6,076 nucleotides of DNA from CAWUKT01 sp963923035. Lineage in GTDB: Bacteria > Bacteroidota > Bacteroidia > J057 > JADKCL01. How positions within the stretch are numbered: position 1 is the stretch's first letter; each line of letters begins with the position of its first letter. Made by a program: the position numbers and the translations under genes. Below are positions 1-6,076 of this stretch, piece after piece. The notes under the pieces were generated by a model. It saw only the letters and a list, made by a program, of their open reading frames with translations, made no database searches and was not told where the DNA came from. The stretch covers positions 1 to 6,076 of the forward strand of contig CAWUKT010000153.1 in the NCBI GenBank assembly GCA_963923035.1, in the 5' to 3' direction.

Positions 1-252
1 AATGTGGATGGGGAGAGTGCAGTGGAGGATTTTGTGGGTTTTTCAGGACCGACTATCTATCTGAATCCGCCGGCCTGCTGCGGGCGGGAGGGGCCTGTGA
101 ATTGCCCGTTGGTGCATACATTGTTGACTTCCCTTGCGGGAGAAAAACCTGAAAAGCGCACGGGTAAAGATTGCAGTCTCAACTTAGGGGAGACGGGGAG
201 GAGATTCAAGGCCAATTTCCATGAATGTGTTACATTGATCGGCGGGGTAAAA
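1..252. other. Non-coding 3' flank of the pentapeptide-repeat gene
   Basis: I see no convincing gene here. A GTG-initiated plus-strand frame runs from position 4 into the antisense of the neighbouring gene, but it has no recognisable domain and most of it mirrors pentapeptide-repeat codons. A short GC-rich hairpin can be drawn (CCGCC at 67-71 with GGCGG at 83-87), but it lacks a T-run on either strand, so I do not call a terminator. The first 60 bases are G-rich on the plus strand. A terminator for the minus-strand gene would be expected here, but I could not identify one. Confidence 0.5.
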
Positions 253-2343
253 TCAGTCGACCGTGATGGTTTGCAGGAAGGCTTTCAGGGACTTTCCGCT
301 CAGGGTATCGCCCTCTACGATGGCCTCGACGCGCTTGAATTGGCTGATTTGGTTGGGGGAGATTTGGGTTTGGGCGTTGAGGATGACGCTGGTGAGATTG
401 GCATCTTTCAAATTGGCTCCGGTGAGGGTCGCTCCATTTAGATTGGCCTGGGTGAGGTCAGCGTCAGATAAGCGGGCATTCCTTAGATTTGCGTTGGTGA
501 GGTTGCTTTGGGACAAGTTGGCCCCGGACAAATTCGCCCGGCTGAGATTCGCGGATTCGAGCTGGGCATGGCTCAATTCGGCGCCCCGGAGATTGGTTTG
601 GGCAAGGTCGGTACCGGATAAATTTGCCCATACGAGGTAGGCATTCCTGAAATTCACCTCCTTCAAGGTAGCATTGGTGAAGTCCGCCGACCTCAGGTTC
701 GCATCCGAGAAATTCACCCGTATTAGCTGTCCGCCATAGAAATCGGTCTTGTTCAGATTGACACCGACCAACGAACAATCTGTCCATTTGGTCTGCCTCA
801 TACTCGCGCCATCGAATCTCGCACCTGAAAAATCGACCCGGACAAACTTCGAGGAATCAAGGGTGCAATAGGGAAAATTGGCCTCGGTAAAATTCGTTCC
901 GTAGAACTTTACCCCGACAAAAACGGAGCCGTCCAATTGGGTGCCGGAGAAATCCAGATTGCCCAATGAATCCACCGCCATGATGGAATTTTTGATGGTG
1001 GCTCCGGTAAATTTTGCGCCATCCAATCTGCCTCCCCTCATGTTCACTCGGTTGAGCTTGGCTTCCGTTAGATCGGCCCCCTCCAACCTCACGCCCTGCA
1101 TGTTCGCATCGTTCAGGACTGCATTGGCAAGGTAGGAGTCGCGGAGGTCCGTCCCGATGAAACTGGCACCATCCAGCCTGGTACCGGGGAATTTGGCACC
1201 GTTGAGCAGGGCCTCGTCAAAGATGGCCTCTCCCGCGATGACGTTGGACAGGTTGATCCGTTCCATCCGCCCCAATCTAAAATCCCGCTTGGTCAGGTTG
1301 AAGCCTTCTCCGTGGTTCAGAATGGCCTGGTCACGGGCGTCTTCGATCGTCATGGAATCGTTCAGGTACCTGACGACCAAGCCTTCGTTTACCTGGTTGA
1401 TTTGGTGGATATAATCCTTCAGGTCCAGGGCCAGCACTCCGCGGTCCAACAAGAGCAGGTCTTTTGAATTCTGGTGGAGCCCCACCGAATTGACCAGCAA
1501 AAAGATCGACGCCAGCGAAAAGATACCACCGCCAACTGCCATGAACCACTTGCCAATGGTCCATCCTTTTTGCTTTTCAGGCAGGAAAAAAATCCGGTGG
1601 AAGTACCAGCAGATAACGCCTTCAATCGCAAAGGCCGCAAATTGGGCGCCGGACCGCCACACATCGTGGTAAGCTAGGAACCGGTACTGCATGGCCAGGA
1701 TCACAAACACCGGAAACCAAAACAGGAGGATCTGTACAAAGCCTTTGAAGCAGTTCCGAAAAAAGCTGCCGGAGTCGTACTTTTCGAGGTAGTTGAACAG
1801 GAACGGGTGAAGGTAATGGTATTGGAGTTGGTTGCCTTCCCGCACGGCCAATCTCTGCAGCTTCTCCTGGTGGTGCTGGAGGTTGATGAGCAGGTTGAAG
1901 TGGAAAATGGCGATTAAGAAAGGGGTTACCGAGAAAAAGTTGGGCAGGTTCAATTGGATGTCCAGGACCGGAAGGGTCACAATGGATTCCGGGAGGAACA
2001 GGCTCAGGTCGGTGGTGGAGGCTACGATCAGGAAGATGTAGAACATGAGCGCCACGAATGTCAGCGCAATGGTCCGGCTTAGGCCGGAGGACCTCTCGAC
2101 GGAGCTGCGCAGCGTTTGGATGGATTCCTCGTCTACCTCCCCCTCCAGCGCTTCCGGACAAATGGCCTTCAGTAAATCCATCGCCCGCTCCTCCGGCAAG
2201 GCTACCAAGCGTTCGATCAAGGCATCCGTTTCCAGATCCTCCAATTGGGCATCGCTGTCGGTCGCCAGGACCATCCATTCCAGGTGCTTTCGCTCCACGG
2301 GGGGACTGTTCAATACGGACCGGAGGGCTTCAATTTTCATCAT
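253..2343 (-). CDS. Membrane-anchored pentapeptide-repeat protein
   Basis: This encodes a 696-residue protein. Residues 1-85 are a charged, probably helical region of unknown function (for example the Leu/Glu-rich stretch at 35-62). Hydrophobic segments likely to cross the membrane lie near 89-109, 136-155, 200-223, 234-253 and 266-286. The segment after the first helix (TDLSLF, then a LPVLDIQL-type strand and FFSVTPFLIAIFHF) resembles the N-terminal membrane module I know from many pentapeptide-repeat proteins. From about 350 to 655 the chain is a near-continuous A(D/N)Lxx array (ADL, ANL, ADF, TNF and similar), expected to fold as a right-handed quadrilateral beta-helix of roughly 15 coils. 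The register loosens around 447-463. The tail (about 656-696) is non-repetitive. The start is one of two tandem ATG codons (2343-2341 and 2340-2338), and I took the first. No Shine-Dalgarno sequence is visible. Pentapeptide helices usually act as protein-binding or DNA-mimic scaffolds. The partner here cannot be told from sequence. The gene is transcribed divergently from the integrase and need not be functionally linked to it. Confidence 0.93.
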   Translation of the reverse strand: MMKIEALRSVLNSPPVERKHLEWMVLATDSDAQLEDLETDALIERLVALPEERAMDLLKAICPEALEGEVDEESIQTLRSSVERSSGLSRTIALTFVALMFYIFLIVASTTDLSLFLPESIVTLPVLDIQLNLPNFFSVTPFLIAIFHFNLLINLQHHQEKLQRLAVREGNQLQYHYLHPFLFNYLEKYDSGSFFRNCFKGFVQILLFWFPVFVILAMQYRFLAYHDVWRSGAQFAAFAIEGVICWYFHRIFFLPEKQKGWTIGKWFMAVGGGIFSLASIFLLVNSVGLHQNSKDLLLLDRGVLALDLKDYIHQINQVNEGLVVRYLNDSMTIEDARDQAILNHGEGFNLTKRDFRLGRMERINLSNVIAGEAIFDEALLNGAKFPGTRLDGASFIGTDLRDSYLANAVLNDANMQGVRLEGADLTEAKLNRVNMRGGRLDGAKFTGATIKNSIMAVDSLGNLDFSGTQLDGSVFVGVKFYGTNFTEANFPYCTLDSSKFVRVDFSGARFDGASMRQTKWTDCSLVGVNLNKTDFYGGQLIRVNFSDANLRSADFTNATLKEVNFRNAYLVWANLSGTDLAQTNLRGAELSHAQLESANLSRANLSGANLSQSNLTNANLRNARLSDADLTQANLNGATLTGANLKDANLTSVILNAQTQISPNQISQFKRVEAIVEGDTLSGKSLKAFLQTITVD

Positions 2344-2489
2344 TTAGCATTTTGGCGTCTTTAAAATAGTAATTCTTGGGGAGAATTGGGTGGGGAGGAT
2401 GATTCAGCTGCTGAAAAGGTCATTGGAAGGGGCGGAAAGTCGCCGTCATGGGTTAGCGGTTCCGAGGCTGGGACGATGCAACGCCTGGG

Positions 2490-2497
2490 TATGTTTG
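2490..2497 (+). promoter_or_regulatory. Candidate Bacteroidota -7 element for the integrase
   Basis: TATGTTTG fits the TAnnTTTG -7 consensus of the Bacteroidota primary sigma factor at every defined position. It lies about 95 nt upstream of the integrase start, so a transcript starting just after it would include the 2564-2591 hairpin in its leader. No good -33 TTTG element is present at the expected distance, so this could be a chance match. The rest of the 2344-2563 intergenic stretch is G-rich, and I found no other regulatory element and no credible promoter for the divergent gene. Confidence 0.3.
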
Positions 2498-2563
2498 TGT
2501 TGCTGGTGGGTTTCTGGCCCTCCTCTCATAGTAAAATGGATGGAGTGGCTAGCCCAAAAAACC

Positions 2564-2591
2564 AGAAGCCGTTACGGGCGTAACGGCTTCT
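2564..2591. repeat. Perfect 12-bp inverted repeat abutting the integrase start
   Basis: The left arm AGAAGCCGTTAC (2564-2575) and right arm GTAACGGCTTCT (2580-2591) are exact reverse complements separated by GGGC. The right arm ends on the base before the integrase ATG. On the minus strand the stem is followed, two bases later, by six T (A-run at 2556-2561), which looks like a Rho-independent terminator for antisense transcription. On the plus strand there is no T-run, so it would not terminate the integrase transcript. Other readings are an operator for integrase autoregulation, a leader hairpin limiting translation, or a recombinase core site with paired arms, although a 4-nt spacer is shorter than the usual 6-8. 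The structure is certain and its role is not. Confidence 0.85.
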
Positions 2592-3866
2592 ATGAATTAT
2601 AATACGGAATTAGCCACATCCCCCCCGCAGGAGCCTGCAACCAATATTTTTCATACATTGGGATTTAAAGTGGGACCTATGAAACAAACGCGGACAGGCA
2701 AGAATCCCTATACCAAACTGATCCAAGATCCAGAGGGCACAAGGTACAAAATCTGGATCTATTTTGCTGACTGGGAGGTGGGGAAAAGGTGGTTTGTGAA
2801 GGTGGAGCTGGAACGCAAGGAAGGGAAGGTGGTCAAGAAGTTCACCGATGGGGTGAACAAGATCAAGACGGTCAAGGAACGGCGGGCGGCCATCCTCGCG
2901 GTCTACCGCTCCAAGATCAACCTGATCAAGCAGGGCGTTGACCTCCTTGGCCTCCAGGAACGGCAAACAGTCATCGACAAGCCCACCCTCCAGGAGCAGA
3001 TCAACCAGGAGCTGGCCAAGATGGTCCTAGAACTCAAGAAAGCATCTGTGGCCACCTACCGCGCTGGATCCAATCACCTTCTCCGCTGGGCGGACAGTTC
3101 CGGGATCGTGTTCCTGGATCAAATCACACCCGCCAAGGTCCAGGACTTCAAAGCCTACCTCCAGCAACGGATCAAAGGCCACAAGTCCATCAATGGCTAC
3201 ATGGCCAGCAACAGCGCGATCTTCACCCGGATTCTGGGCGAAGACAAACCCAATCCCTTCCACAACTTCAAGCGACTAAAGGAAAACAACTCCACCGGCA
3301 GGAACGTCCCCTATCGTCCTGAACACCTTGCGTTGATCAAAGAGTACTGCCAGACCCGCCCCAACTACATGCAGGTCCTCATCATGATCCAGGGCATGTA
3401 CTTCACCGGGCTCCGGATCAGCGAACTCCTCAGCCTTCGGAAGCGAGATTTTGACTTGGCCAAGGGCATTCTATTCCTGAAAGGGGCCAATGCAAAGACG
3501 ATGGGAGGCGGAACGAGATTCAGCCCCAAGTACCGGGAACTGCTGGCGGAATACCTGAAAGAGGCAGGGGACGACGACTATTTGTTTGGCTACAAAAACC
3601 AACCCGGGCCGGATCCGGCCACCGACCAACAAATCCGCCATAAGTTCGAGCGGATGCGGACGGCGCTGGAGCTGGATGGCTTCGGCTATACCCTGTACAG
3701 CTCCCGCCATTTGATTGCCTGTAACATGGCGGATTCAGGATTCACCCTCTCGGAGATCAGCTCATTCCTTCGCCACACGGACACCCAGATGACAACCAAC
3801 TATTTGAGGTCAATGGGGAGGAATAAAACGGAGGAGTTTTTTGAGAATTTTCCGGAGTTTGAGTGA
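2592..3866 (+). CDS. Tyrosine recombinase / site-specific integrase
   Basis: This is a complete 424-residue member of the phage integrase family, which cuts and rejoins DNA through a 3'-phosphotyrosine intermediate. Residues 1-130 form a basic N-terminal arm-type region. About 132-225 match the helical SAM-like core-binding domain, and about 240-410 form the catalytic domain. Visible active-site residues are R275 (in TGLRISELL), probably K302, R372, H395 (in LRHTD) and the nucleophile Y404 (in TNYLRS). The spacing R372 to H395 (23) and H395 to Y404 (9) is typical. The usual HxxR histidine is replaced by Y369 (YSSRH). I recall this form in Bacteroidota integrases with a YSxKH motif, so it is not evidence of inactivity. 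The ATG at 2592 immediately follows the inverted repeat, with no Shine-Dalgarno sequence. The length and intact residues suggest a working enzyme. No phage, transposon or conjugation genes accompany it. Its position before two putative effector genes suggests a role in mobilising or reshuffling them, but no att repeats were found. Confidence 0.95.
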   Translation: MNYNTELATSPPQEPATNIFHTLGFKVGPMKQTRTGKNPYTKLIQDPEGTRYKIWIYFADWEVGKRWFVKVELERKEGKVVKKFTDGVNKIKTVKERRAAILAVYRSKINLIKQGVDLLGLQERQTVIDKPTLQEQINQELAKMVLELKKASVATYRAGSNHLLRWADSSGIVFLDQITPAKVQDFKAYLQQRIKGHKSINGYMASNSAIFTRILGEDKPNPFHNFKRLKENNSTGRNVPYRPEHLALIKEYCQTRPNYMQVLIMIQGMYFTGLRISELLSLRKRDFDLAKGILFLKGANAKTMGGGTRFSPKYRELLAEYLKEAGDDDYLFGYKNQPGPDPATDQQIRHKFERMRTALELDGFGYTLYSSRHLIACNMADSGFTLSEISSFLRHTDTQMTTNYLRSMGRNKTEEFFENFPEFE

Positions 3867-4065
3867 CCCCTTGATACCATCCCCAAATTTTCAAGACGCA
3901 AAAACAATTCCCCGTTTTCCTACGCCAGAAACCTCCCCCATAGCCTCCAGAACCAATTCTCCACGCCAATCTAACCCCCACCCCAAAAATTTTCCCTCAA
4001 AACTGTTCTTTACATTCGCCTCGGACAAAGCCTTTTTGGAGAAGATTCAACAAGTATCCAAAGCC
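3867..4065 (+). other. G-poor spacer and probable leader of the effector gene
   Basis: This 199-nt gap separates the integrase stop from the preferred ATG of the next gene. From about 3880 to 4012 the plus strand is strikingly poor in G (I count about 10 in 135 nt) and rich in C, A and T. The frame of the next gene stays open through it back to a TTG at 3841, but the encoded stretch is Pro/Ser/Asn-rich with no recognisable domain. TACATTCG at 4011-4018 matches five of the six defined bases of the TAnnTTTG element and could be a weak promoter, without a -33 partner. I see no clear terminator for the integrase. Confidence 0.4.
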
Positions 4066-5154
4066 ATGTCCGAAACCACCCACCAACACGACTCGCAAAG
4101 CGCATCCGGCCATTTTGATGTCTCCAAAGCAGGTCGATCCCAAGCCCCGGTTCCCTTCCAACTCTCCGCCGGAGAAGCTCCCCCCAGCGGACCTCCCGTA
4201 CAACGCAGTGTTGTCCAAAGGAATTGCCAAGCCAACCCTGGTCGAAGCCAATACAATCCTGAGGATCCAAGACCAACCTGGTACGGGGTTGCTGAACATG
4301 CCATTATCCAGGAGGAATTTGAATCCCAATTTAGCCCCGACGGTGTCCGGGAATACGGGATTCCCAAGGGCTCTCTCAGTGGAAACAATACCGGATATGC
4401 CGATTGTGTAGATCTGGCCAGGAGTCAAATCTACGAGATCAAACCTATGAATCCCGCCGGGATTGTAGCTGGGACCGCCGACCTCCTTCGATACGTCCGG
4501 GCTGCCCAGGAAAGTTGTACCCCACGTGCCGGCATCTGGACCCCGGGGACCAACTTCTCTCAGTTCAGTTTCCCGTCACCCAACATCAACGGAGACACAA
4601 CCATCGCCGAAATGCACCCTTCAGTTCCGGGGTTGATCGTCTACTATGAGCAAAATCGACGCCGACAAGGCATTACAGATACATTTTTAGCCCCCCTTCC
4701 CTCTCCCCAAGACGACCTGACGCCCAATGGAGGGGCTGAGCCGGTTCCCGTACCTGAAGCAACAGGCCCAGGTCCCGTACCAGAAGGAGAACAAACACCG
4801 GAGCAATCCCCCGAAGGTATCGGCCAGGACTTACCAGGGATGGATGATTTGCCGACTCCAGAGTCCGTTCCATCTTCACGCTGTGTAGGCAGTGTCGATG
4901 AAATCGTTCCGGAAGAAGGTGCTACTTACAATGTGGAAGGGCTTGGAATGGTCTTGATCACATCCGGAATCTTGATGCTCCTGCCTATTCCAGGCAGCAG
5001 GGTGGTCGCGGCGGCGAGAATTGGACGAGTCCTCTGGGGACTGGGAAGGGTGGTTTTGAACAATCGGGGCCGTGCATTGGCCGCGGGAGCCGGGGCAGGT
5101 ACGGCTGGAGCTGCAGCTGCTGGGGAAGGCTGCGCGGCTGTACCGACGTCATAA
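4066..5154 (+). CDS. Putative secreted nuclease effector (PD-(D/E)XK-like)
   Basis: From the ATG at 4066 the product is 362 residues. Residues 1-52 look like a non-cleaved leader: a polar start, then APVPFQLS (27-34) and two VQR motifs (45-47 and 50-52). I associate this arrangement with DUF4157-type and eCIS-linked cargo of Bacteroidota. The predicted catalytic region spans about 70-200: a helix with EE at 83-84, then GYADCVD (110-116) and IYEIKP (122-127). D113 with E124-x-K126 matches the D...ExK signature of restriction-endonuclease-fold toxins (Tox-REase-like), where a G-x-x-D...YEIKP pattern recurs. About 205-270 is a Pro/Glu-rich linker. A hydrophobic segment at 292-308 and an Ala/Gly-rich stretch at 335-355 follow and could be membrane-active. 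A TTG start at 3841, overlapping the integrase, is possible but less likely. The frame probably originally extended further (see 5155-5285). The target, presumably nucleic acid, is inferred, and the fold call rests on motifs alone. Confidence 0.72.
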   Translation: MSETTHQHDSQSASGHFDVSKAGRSQAPVPFQLSAGEAPPSGPPVQRSVVQRNCQANPGRSQYNPEDPRPTWYGVAEHAIIQEEFESQFSPDGVREYGIPKGSLSGNNTGYADCVDLARSQIYEIKPMNPAGIVAGTADLLRYVRAAQESCTPRAGIWTPGTNFSQFSFPSPNINGDTTIAEMHPSVPGLIVYYEQNRRRQGITDTFLAPLPSPQDDLTPNGGAEPVPVPEATGPGPVPEGEQTPEQSPEGIGQDLPGMDDLPTPESVPSSRCVGSVDEIVPEEGATYNVEGLGMVLITSGILMLLPIPGSRVVAAARIGRVLWGLGRVVLNNRGRALAAGAGAGTAGAAAAGEGCAAVPTS

Positions 5155-5285
5155 GCAAAGGAATTAACAAAGGGGCCATCTACGTTTACCAGAACGCGCC
5201 AAAATCATGGCTAGCAGTCGATTTTGAGAATCTTCTGCCTTTTGATCCCGTTAACAACTGCCCAGAACCGTTATACCATTCGTAA
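5155..5285 (+). pseudogene. Frame-shifted continuation of the nuclease effector
   Basis: After the stop at 5152-5154, the -1 frame continues open to a TAA at 5283-5285 and reads as ordinary protein: from codon 5148, VISKGINKGAIYVYQNAPK, then a segment containing SWLAVDFENLLPFDP and ending in PLYHS. This segment has no ATG, GTG or TTG of its own, so it is best explained as the original C-terminus of the upstream gene, separated by a one-base loss (or a sequencing error) somewhere around 5095-5150. I see no heptameric slippery sequence at the junction that would support programmed frameshifting. If the frame were restored, the gene would end 41 nt before the deaminase start and the protein would gain about 43 residues. 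It could also be chance open sequence. Confidence 0.5.
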
Positions 5286-5326
5286 TTCCAACCCATTAGA
5301 TTCCAGAAAATATTCATTGCCATCTT

Positions 5327-6076
5327 ATGGAAAAGCAATCATTTCAACCAGAGCAGGAGAAGCAATCGGATCATCCATTGGCGGAGAGTGGGTTTGATGG
5401 CAGGGGAATCTCCAAAGCACCTCCAGAATTCACCTTGAGATCGAAAGAGCTTGGAGGGGCCAGCATCGCTCAATTGAAGATAAATCCCCAACCAGTAAAT
5501 CCCAATAACTTTCCAAAAGTTAAAGCTAGACGATTAGGCATGGGCAATCCCCAAGAGAAATCCAATATTGCTTCAGTATCGATAAACTGGGAAGAACGTG
5601 AGCTTGGCACTAGCGACTCCTTGCCGATTTTGCACGCCGAAAGAAATGCTTTAAGCAAAGCTATGTCAAAGAGTAAAATCAAGGGTTACAACCAAAGAAA
5701 CGGGAAAATAACGGGCATTAACTTGAAAAGGTCAGGAGTCCAATCGTTAGACGTATACTCTGAAATTCCTCCGTGCTCCCATTGCAGAACTTACTTTGAT
5801 TCATTGGAGGAGGAATTAGGAAATGTGTTTTTCAGCTACTCTGAGGAACTTGAGGGTTGGAGATTTCCAACTTTAAAAAACCGAACACATAATTCTAAAT
5901 TAATGGAGGAACATGTAGGTAAGCTTGAAGAAGGTAGCTCCTTCCAAATTGATGACAGCCCTGAAAACAACTATCAAAACAGTCGCGGTTTTAACTTCCC
6001 AAATCATTTCCAAAACAATAGCGGGATGGGCAGGATGAATGATTCTCAAAACAGTAATAATGGAGGGGGAAATTTT
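5327..6076 (+). CDS. Putative deaminase toxin, CDA fold (3' end beyond window)
   Basis: The frame opens at ATG 5327 (an in-frame TAG lies at 5297-5299) and runs 250 codons to the window edge without a stop. Residues 1-60 form a polar leader with APPEFTL (31-37), comparable to APVPFQL in the preceding protein. The central region (about 65-185) has the two zinc signatures of the cytidine deaminase superfamily: HAE at 103-105 (in ILHAERNAL) and PCxxC at 149-153 (in PPCSHCRTYF). H103, C150 and C153 would bind zinc and E105 would be the proton shuttle. The 46-residue gap between them fits a strand-helix-strand core. From about 204 the chain is Asn/Gln/Gly/Ser-rich and still running at the edge. 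Members of this superfamily with variable leaders include DNA-, RNA- and nucleotide-modifying bacterial toxins. The substrate here cannot be assigned. The gene is visibly AT-richer than its neighbours (23 of 60 G+C at 5881-5940, against 41 of 60 at 4141-4200). No Shine-Dalgarno sequence is visible. Confidence 0.82.
   Translation, partial: MEKQSFQPEQEKQSDHPLAESGFDGRGISKAPPEFTLRSKELGGASIAQLKINPQPVNPNNFPKVKARRLGMGNPQEKSNIASVSINWEERELGTSDSLPILHAERNALSKAMSKSKIKGYNQRNGKITGINLKRSGVQSLDVYSEIPPCSHCRTYFDSLEEELGNVFFSYSEELEGWRFPTLKNRTHNSKLMEEHVGKLEEGSSFQIDDSPENNYQNSRGFNFPNHFQNNSGMGRMNDSQNSNNGGGNF

Noticed and set aside
67..87. GC-rich hairpin as terminator of the pentapeptide gene
   Set aside because: The stem is only 5 bp, the loop is long, and no T-run follows on either strand.
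4..441. Plus-strand GTG-initiated frame of 145 codons
   Set aside because: Much of it is the antisense of pentapeptide repeats, and the rest has no recognisable features.
1622..2278. 218-codon minus-strand open frame
   Set aside because: It lies inside the pentapeptide-repeat gene in another frame of the same strand and is Pro/Gly-rich without a domain; it is a shadow.
2425..2475. Possible tRNA-like GGTTCC segment
   Set aside because: No acceptor, D or anticodon stems can be drawn around it.
2386..2602. Two overlapping small plus-strand frames before the integrase
   Set aside because: They have low-complexity Gly/Ser/Arg content, no domain, and run through the inverted repeat into the integrase start.
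3841..4065. TTG-initiated N-terminal extension of the nuclease effector
   Set aside because: It overlaps the integrase end, uses a rare start codon, and encodes a Pro/Ser-rich stretch with no domain. The ATG at 4066 places the leader motif at a normal distance from the N-terminus.
3997..4428. 143-codon minus-strand open frame and two overlapping ones
   Set aside because: They are antisense to the leader and nuclease region and show no recognisable domain or start context.
5263..5285. CCAGAACCGTTA as a degenerate second copy of the integrase-proximal repeat
   Set aside because: It lacks one base of the left arm, has no matching right arm, and lies inside the frame-shifted coding segment; chance similarity is more likely.

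Overview
This 6.1 kb window most likely comes from a member of the Bacteroidota, possibly a Saprospiraceae-like lineage. The evidence is indirect. None of the four genes has a clear Shine-Dalgarno sequence. The integrase carries the Y-S-x-[KR]-H form of its active site that is common in that phylum. One TAnnTTTG-type -7 element lies upstream of the integrase. The putative effectors carry an A-P-x-x-F-x-L / VQR leader that I associate with secreted proteins of this phylum. No rRNA, tRNA, CRISPR array or insertion sequence is visible.

Layout: (1) 1-252 is non-coding sequence downstream of the first gene. (2) 253-2343, minus strand, encodes a 696-residue membrane protein with an N-terminal helical region, about five hydrophobic segments and a long C-terminal pentapeptide-repeat helix. 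(3) 2344-2591 is a divergent intergenic region. It ends in a perfect 12-bp inverted repeat with a 4-nt loop that touches the integrase start codon. (4) 2592-3866, plus strand, encodes a complete tyrosine recombinase. (5) 3867-4065 is a G-poor spacer. (6) 4066-5154, plus strand, encodes a putative PD-(D/E)XK-type nuclease effector. Its reading frame appears to continue in another frame up to a stop at 5283-5285, which suggests a frameshift. (7) 5327-6076, plus strand, is an open frame with no stop in the window. It encodes a cytidine-deaminase-fold protein with the zinc-binding signatures HAE and PCxxC.

The most interesting part is the right half. Two consecutive genes, one nuclease-like and one deaminase-like, appear to share a short N-terminal leader but carry unrelated catalytic domains, and they lie just downstream of a tyrosine recombinase. 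This looks like an array of interchangeable toxin or effector modules with a common export or loading tag. The leader resembles those I recall from cargo of extracellular contractile injection systems (eCIS), but no eCIS structural gene is present here, so the delivery route is inference. No immunity gene is visible between the two effectors. The deaminase gene is AT-richer than its neighbours, which fits recent acquisition.
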